64,000 nt of DNA from Lepraria neglecta. Taxonomy: Eukaryota > Ascomycota > Lecanoromycetes > Lecanorales > Stereocaulaceae. The notes under the pieces are model-generated. The model was not told the DNA's origin, did no database searches, and was given only the letters and a program-made list of their open reading frames with translations. The stretch lies in contig CM065646.1 of the NCBI GenBank assembly GCA_033220425.1, positions 937,501 to 1,001,500 on the forward strand. The letters run 5' to 3'. A program made the position numbers and the translations under genes. Shown in pieces: positions 58,873 through 64,000 of the stretch (its first letter is position 1; every line of letters starts with the position of its first letter).

Positions 58873-60227
58873 AGAAATTAATTAGTTGGGTAACCATCAA
58901 GAGCGTTGAAGCGACGGTAAAAGATGATGGACATAGTGGATTTTTATGTCTCAACCTAAGCACTGCCGACAGACTGCACGCCATAAGATGACTGCAGCAA
59001 CTATTTTTTTGGGTTTTGTCGAAGTCGAAAATCCTTCGAGCACATGGCAATCCTTCGAAGACCGCAAGACGCGGCCGAATTCCGGACTTTACGATTACGA
59101 ATTGGCGCTCGCAAAGCCCCAAGCAAAATCTGAAACAAGCTCCGTTTCCACGCCCCCAAATCTCTGACACGCCAAGAACGCGCCCATTCGCTAGAACAAA
59201 TGAGATCCAAGTCGGAGACTCGGCGAAACGCCCACTCTGCATGTTGATGGAGCAGCACCAATTTGTGTGTGGAGACTATGCGTGATGTTGACAAGCTGGC
59301 AAGGTTGAGCAAGCATGAATCCGTCAATCTGTGCCTCAATAATTCCCATTTCATCGACAATCTCTCTTAAACCCAACGTGCAAACCGCACCAAGATATAT
59401 GCCCTTGTCGTGCCACGCCAATCAGGAAGTCCGCTAAAGGTGTGTCATCCGCCAAAGCCTGCCACGCTAGAGCCTTAGAGCCACTATTTCATGCACTCCT
59501 GCCGCTCCGGACACGCCTGAAGCCCAATCGAGCCGCGCCCTTCTTGTGCAGGATTGCGCAAACACTTTCATTTCTCTGCCACCACCAAAGAGTACTTTCT
59601 TTTCCTTGCTCTCCTCCTGTCTATTTCTTTGTACCTCCTGCTCTCAGCTAGTATTTTTAGACACACCTTGCCGCAGGCGGAGATCTGCATAAAGCATATC
59701 ATTAAACACTACACGCACGCTAATTCCTTCTTTTTGTTCTGTTTCCGCATCCGTACCGCTCCTTCGAAGTCCCTCCCGAAGTTGAGGCTCTATGATCCAC
59801 TGGACGAAAGCTTGTCGCTGGCTTGACATTTTCGATCCTCTACATCCTCAGATCCTAAACGGTCAGAACGATTCCACATAGGCCTGCTGCTCACGCATCC
59901 ATCCTGTTGCCCTCGTACCCGCTAGTCGGCGATATAACTAATTTTCGCTGCTCACGCCGCAATTGTTGCCCTGAGACCTCTTCGCTTCTTTGTCACTCAC
60001 TCTACGCCTTCTTGGATCCCTACGGTCTTTACAATATTGTCTAATCTAGGCACGATCCAAAGCTGCTGGCTGGCTAAGTTCAAAAATTAATTGTTCAAAC
60101 TACACGCCTTGGAAGCGGAGCTCAGTCCTTGCAACGAATAGAGCTCGCAAACGACATCAGCAGTCAGGGCCAGCTGCCGCCGTATTGGTCATGATTTGAA
60201 GCTCTGGGCCGCGCAACACGTACACAA
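58873..60227. other. intergenic region and 5' leader
   Basis: No gene recognised. From about 59540 the plus strand becomes pyrimidine-rich (CTCTCC, TTCTT, TCCTC), typical of a fungal promoter/leader for the following gene. Confidence 0.4.
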
Positions 60228-62843
60228 ATGGAGTCCGACACTCGGGAACCCGTGGGGGCTGAAACAGGTGTTGCGAGGCCAGCGAACGGGAAAAAGAGTC
60301 CTTCTGGCTCAGTAAAACGTGCAAGGGAGAGAGCAACAGCTGGGCTACCCCCTGAACGGCCACAAATGCCTGACTTTCCTATTCCACTCAATGTCAAGTC
60401 GCCAAAAAGGTCACCACCAGAACGTAACCAATATCCTCAGTTCCAACCTCAAGCGAGCGGGCAAGCTTCAATTCCTCCTAGTAGCCTACCCTCTGGTTCA
60501 AGTCGTCCTCAACAAGGCTCCGCCGGCCTCCCAACAAGAAGCACCCCCACTGCCCAAGACCAGAATGTTGGTAGAGGGCCAGCACCACAAAGGCCACCAA
60601 GACCAAATTTCGTGTCGCCAATGCTTCAAACCTCGGGTTTACGTGACAACCAGCCCGCTCCTCTCCAGCTCCGCAGACCACAAAACCAGGAGCAATCGCC
60701 ACAGAATTATTGGGAGGAGAGTGGCTTGGAGTCGGGTGGATGGAGTAGACCACTCACGACCTCATCATATTCTTCTACTGGCAGCATACCTGATTTCCCT
60801 TCTACACCCTCGATTCCCGTGCCCCTCGTACCTACTTTTCAACCGCCGCCTCGCCGAAACCTTGGGCCGCCGCCTTCAGCGCGAAAAGCTGGATCAGCGT
60901 ACTATTCACAAACATCTTTCGTACCGCCCATTCCAGAAGAGATTTCAGACTCCCACAGCTCGTATGCGTCAAGTCACGTCATGCCCGTGAGCTGGGAAGA
61001 TGGTCCACTTGAATACTACATGGGACCTGGGATTGAGGAAGAGGAAGAAGACAGTACAGTAGGCGGAGATAGCGGACGTGCGTCGAGTGCGGGCGATCAC
61101 GATGATGGGAGTAACTTGGTGAGGAAAGCAAGCAAAGGAACCCCACGGACACTAGACACAGTGGAAAGCGGAGACGAGTCAGATGTAGGAGAGCGCAGAA
61201 TGCGAGAACTAGATTGGCAGAACAGACAAGATGAACGGTGGCGACCTGGCTTTGCTGGGGGCGCTGGTCAGGATCCCATTGGACGGCATAATTTCAGAAA
61301 TAATGGCAGGCTACATCTACAACCATACTCTGGGTATGAGAGCGACGCAACCTTTCTGGACTCGCCTACCGGTCATTCTCCTATACCTCAATTGCCAGGT
61401 ACCAACCCTTACTTTGGTGCACCATCTCCAAGTTGGTCACCGATTGATCCTAGGGTAAACCAGATCCTTGGCCATCTCGAGAAAGGCGGTGCCCTTTCTT
61501 CGACAAGTGGGACGGCTTCACCGGAGCCTTCGCTCACTGAGAAAGGATTCAAGCGTCCACCGCGGTTGAATCTGGAGGGGTCAAGGGAAGGTCCCGGTAG
61601 GGGCAGTGCGACAAGTTTGCCGGAGCTCATCAGACGCGCAACGAGATTGGCTTCAAATCTGGACCGAGGCAAAACAGCAAGTCGAATCGGGATGCTGGAT
61701 CTGTTGAATGCGAAAGAGAGGGAGGCGAGGGAGTCAAAAGAGAGAGATGGCAAGGCTGGGTCTATCTCCGATATCCTGGCAGCTTTCCCATCACCTTCTC
61801 CAACCACACCCAACTATCATAAGCCGTCAAATCGGCCAGGATCGCCTTCGCCACATGGTAAATCTGGTCTGTCTCGGACTCAGACCGTCACCTACGGCTC
61901 TCAAGGCTCGAACCAATATCGAGAGCGGAGGTGTTGTGGCTTGCCCGTCTGGGCCTTCATTCTCCTTCTCATCATCCTACTCCTCCTTATTGCCGCTGCT
62001 ATCATCATTCCTATCACGCTGATTGTGCTTCCACATCATGCCAAGGACAACGCCCCAGACCTTGCCAGCTGTCAAACGAGCAGTCCTTGTGGACACGGCG
62101 GGACGAGCATCGTCAGCAACAGCCTATGCCGTTGTATCTGCGCCAATGGCTTCACAGGATCTACGTGCAACTCGCCCGCTGATAGCGGCTGTACAACTAC
62201 TGACATCCCCGTCACTGGCTCTGCCACCATCTACCACAACGCGACGCTTGGTGACAGCCTCCCCCGAATTATTACCGGCGCCAAACCCAATTTCAGTATC
62301 CCTATAACTTCCTACACCATTCTTTCCCTCTTCAGTGCCACCAATCTCACCTGCTCTTCCGAAAATGCTCTCGTCACATTCAATGGGCAGTCGCAACGCC
62401 GCGACGAACCCTTTCCACTCCTGTTAGAGGACGTCATCCTCCTACCCACAAAGGTCCACACCCACCCTTCACATACACTTCACGCTCGAGGTGGCGCCGC
62501 CCAGACCTCTAACAGCATCATCTTTGCTGCTCCCACTGGCGATATGTCCAACTCAGCTCCCGCACCCACGACAAGCGCCACGTCCCCCTCTGGCGGAAAC
62601 ATCAAACCTATTACCCAGCCAGTCCTCGATTTCGCCCGCACGGCCGTTCTTTTCATCTTCCAAGAAACTTCGTCATTAGAAACAACTACAATTGCGTTGA
62701 ACAGGCTGCAGGCTACATTGGCCGGTGGGAAGTCGTTTGATGCGAGTCAGACGAGTGCAGGTGGCAATATCACAGTCGACCTTTGGGCTATGAGAGTGGA
62801 TTTTGGGAATGGGACACACTACGGGGCTCCAGCTCCAGGATGA
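60228..62843 (+). CDS. single-pass EGF-like membrane glycoprotein
   Basis: Single exon, 871 residues, ATG 60228. Residues 1-580 are disordered, Pro/Ser/Arg rich, cytoplasmic by inference, with a conserved-looking block (SATSLPELIRRATRLASNLD then RGKTASRIGMLDLLNAKERE). One transmembrane helix follows (VWAFILLLIILLLLIAAAII, about residues 571-590). The outside part starts with a six-cysteine EGF-like module (CQTSSPCGHGG ... CRCICANGFTGSTC), then about 200 residues with several N-glycosylation sites (NLTCSS, NATLGD, NITVD, NGTHYG). Such fungal EGF-domain membrane proteins are widespread and uncharacterised; a cell-surface or cell-wall role is inferred. No breaks. Confidence 0.8.
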   Translation: MESDTREPVGAETGVARPANGKKSPSGSVKRARERATAGLPPERPQMPDFPIPLNVKSPKRSPPERNQYPQFQPQASGQASIPPSSLPSGSSRPQQGSAGLPTRSTPTAQDQNVGRGPAPQRPPRPNFVSPMLQTSGLRDNQPAPLQLRRPQNQEQSPQNYWEESGLESGGWSRPLTTSSYSSTGSIPDFPSTPSIPVPLVPTFQPPPRRNLGPPPSARKAGSAYYSQTSFVPPIPEEISDSHSSYASSHVMPVSWEDGPLEYYMGPGIEEEEEDSTVGGDSGRASSAGDHDDGSNLVRKASKGTPRTLDTVESGDESDVGERRMRELDWQNRQDERWRPGFAGGAGQDPIGRHNFRNNGRLHLQPYSGYESDATFLDSPTGHSPIPQLPGTNPYFGAPSPSWSPIDPRVNQILGHLEKGGALSSTSGTASPEPSLTEKGFKRPPRLNLEGSREGPGRGSATSLPELIRRATRLASNLDRGKTASRIGMLDLLNAKEREARESKERDGKAGSISDILAAFPSPSPTTPNYHKPSNRPGSPSPHGKSGLSRTQTVTYGSQGSNQYRERRCCGLPVWAFILLLIILLLLIAAAIIIPITLIVLPHHAKDNAPDLASCQTSSPCGHGGTSIVSNSLCRCICANGFTGSTCNSPADSGCTTTDIPVTGSATIYHNATLGDSLPRIITGAKPNFSIPITSYTILSLFSATNLTCSSENALVTFNGQSQRRDEPFPLLLEDVILLPTKVHTHPSHTLHARGGAAQTSNSIIFAAPTGDMSNSAPAPTTSATSPSGGNIKPITQPVLDFARTAVLFIFQETSSLETTTIALNRLQATLAGGKSFDASQTSAGGNITVDLWAMRVDFGNGTHYGAPAPG

Positions 62844-64000
62844 CACCCATGAGCGTGTTCTACCAGTTCTCCCTTTTTCTGGAACGACCGAATGGTCATC
62901 TCGGAAGACTCCGGCAGTAGCATTGGGTGTCAGCCACGAGCGCATTTCCACCACGGGTAGGAAATTATTAGGCCACCCAGGCCACCTCCCCGAGCCGCTC
63001 ATCTCCACAACTGGACCATATACTCTATACCCACGCCATGTTTCCTTTGCATTACGGCGTACGGCGCAGCATATTGACACGGATGAGCATACTCTGTACA
63101 GGGTTAATGTCTGGATAATGGTATGATGGATGGATCTCGACTTGACATAAGTCAAAAGTGCGATATGGTATATGTTTTGGTACCGTACCCTCTGATGTTT
63201 ATGGCTGGCAATCTATCTGCATTTTGAGCAATATTATTTTCTGTAACACCATGTCATGGTGCATTTGCTGTACACTTCATCTGGAGAACTTGATACCACA
63301 TCTTAGCGACATCTAAACCACCACATCATAGCGCTTCTGCTGCTCTATGCATCATAATTACATAGCTAAAGCAGACATAACAATCTTATCAGACTACACT
63401 ATCAAATCTACTGCATCCGATGCATTAGAATTGCCGAGTCATCTTTCTGAGGCTAACACATTTCGTAACCCGTCTCGTAAAGCCTCCGCGTCCCATCCTT
63501 TCGCTTCAGTGAATAAGCGTCGACCGCTCTCACCCACAAGGGAAAGAAAAGGAGTGAAGGATTGTGAACTCTACGACCTTGATCAGCACGTCATCGATCT
63601 TTCAATCGTATTCCCTACGAAAAGGAATCATCTTTGACACATTCTAGTTCGGGGGGGGTTTTTTTGCCCGGTTACAACCTTGTATAATGCTGACTGAGGG
63701 AGCGATAGTCGGTGTGGGGGTTCAAGGATCCAAGCGAATCATCATCCTGCGCAAGTGCATTGATCGTCGCGTAGGCGTAGGACGAGATGGAGCCGGCCAC
63801 GGGGCCTGGGATTGTTACAAGCGAAGGAGCGTCAGTGGGGGTAGATGAGCGAAGGAATGGTGGGGGGGGGATGGTGGGGCATTGGGTGTTGGGTGGGGAG
63901 GGGGAGGGCGGATAAGACTAGGGACCAAGGATTGACCCTGATATAAGAACAGAGGAGCGAGAGCGGTCGAGGTGTTCGTGATTTTCATGGCGTTACGTTA
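62844..64000. other. right-end region without an assignable gene
   Basis: The 3' side of the EGF gene. Minor open frames on both strands (62676-63155 minus, 63347-63637 plus) are not convincing. A G8T7 run occurs near 63651-63665 and a G-rich stretch near 63860-63910. Confidence 0.4.

Noticed and set aside
62676-63155. 159-codon minus-strand frame overlapping the EGF protein's end
   Set aside because: Opposite to a clear gene, with no recognisable domain; likely a chance frame.

Overview
This is a 64 kb window of a filamentous ascomycete (Pezizomycotina) nuclear genome. The signs are short introns (mostly 44-120 nt, GT...AG with CTAAC-like branch sites), typical ascomycete housekeeping genes, a Fot1/pogo DNA transposon with C-to-T-type stop codons, and a fungal NLR-like gene. 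I could not place the species; Dothideomycetes or a relative would fit.

Layout. 1-17.4 kb is dense, conserved euchromatin: a 5'-partial RRM protein, a sodium/solute symporter of the urea-permease group (start resolved here to 2328), mitochondrial MBA1/mL45-like factor, EOS1, translation factor eIF1, Asterix/UPF0139, Mediator subunit MED12 (Srb8) and an F-BAR RhoGAP. 17.4-28.8 kb is an accessory island: unassigned decayed-looking DNA, an inactivated Fot1/pogo transposon (20332-22447, TA target duplication), a complete patatin / NB-ARC / TPR gene starting 153 bp beyond the transposon, an orphan open frame and a truncated MFS transporter. 28.9-45 kb returns to conserved genes: VMA22, a mitochondrial TPR membrane protein, ATP sulfurylase (met3/sC) and PAPS reductase (met16) side by side on the minus strand, a large disordered acidic protein, a CorA-type Mg transporter, ISD11 (a four-exon gene whose exons are all under 60 codons) and an Arb2-domain protein. 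45-50 kb is gene-poor, with a long CT tract and a 15-bp minisatellite. 50-58 kb is mixed: a multi-pass membrane protein, a TA-flanked inverted-repeat element, a RING-finger gene beside a broken copy that lacks the RING, a small orphan gene and a disordered protein with a newly placed first exon. 58-64 kb holds a second MITE-like element and a large single-pass EGF-like membrane protein.

How genes may work together: met3 and met16 catalyse sulfate activation and PAPS reduction, and each has a near-match to the Cys3/MetR bZIP site upstream. The patatin-NLR has 14 almost identical 42-residue TPR units differing at a few positions, the pattern expected of a non-self recognition receptor. The most notable observations are this receptor and its transposon neighbour, the RING/RING-less paralogue pair, the sulfur gene pair, the 497-nt intron of the symporter, EOS1 without an in-frame ATG, and two candidate MITEs.
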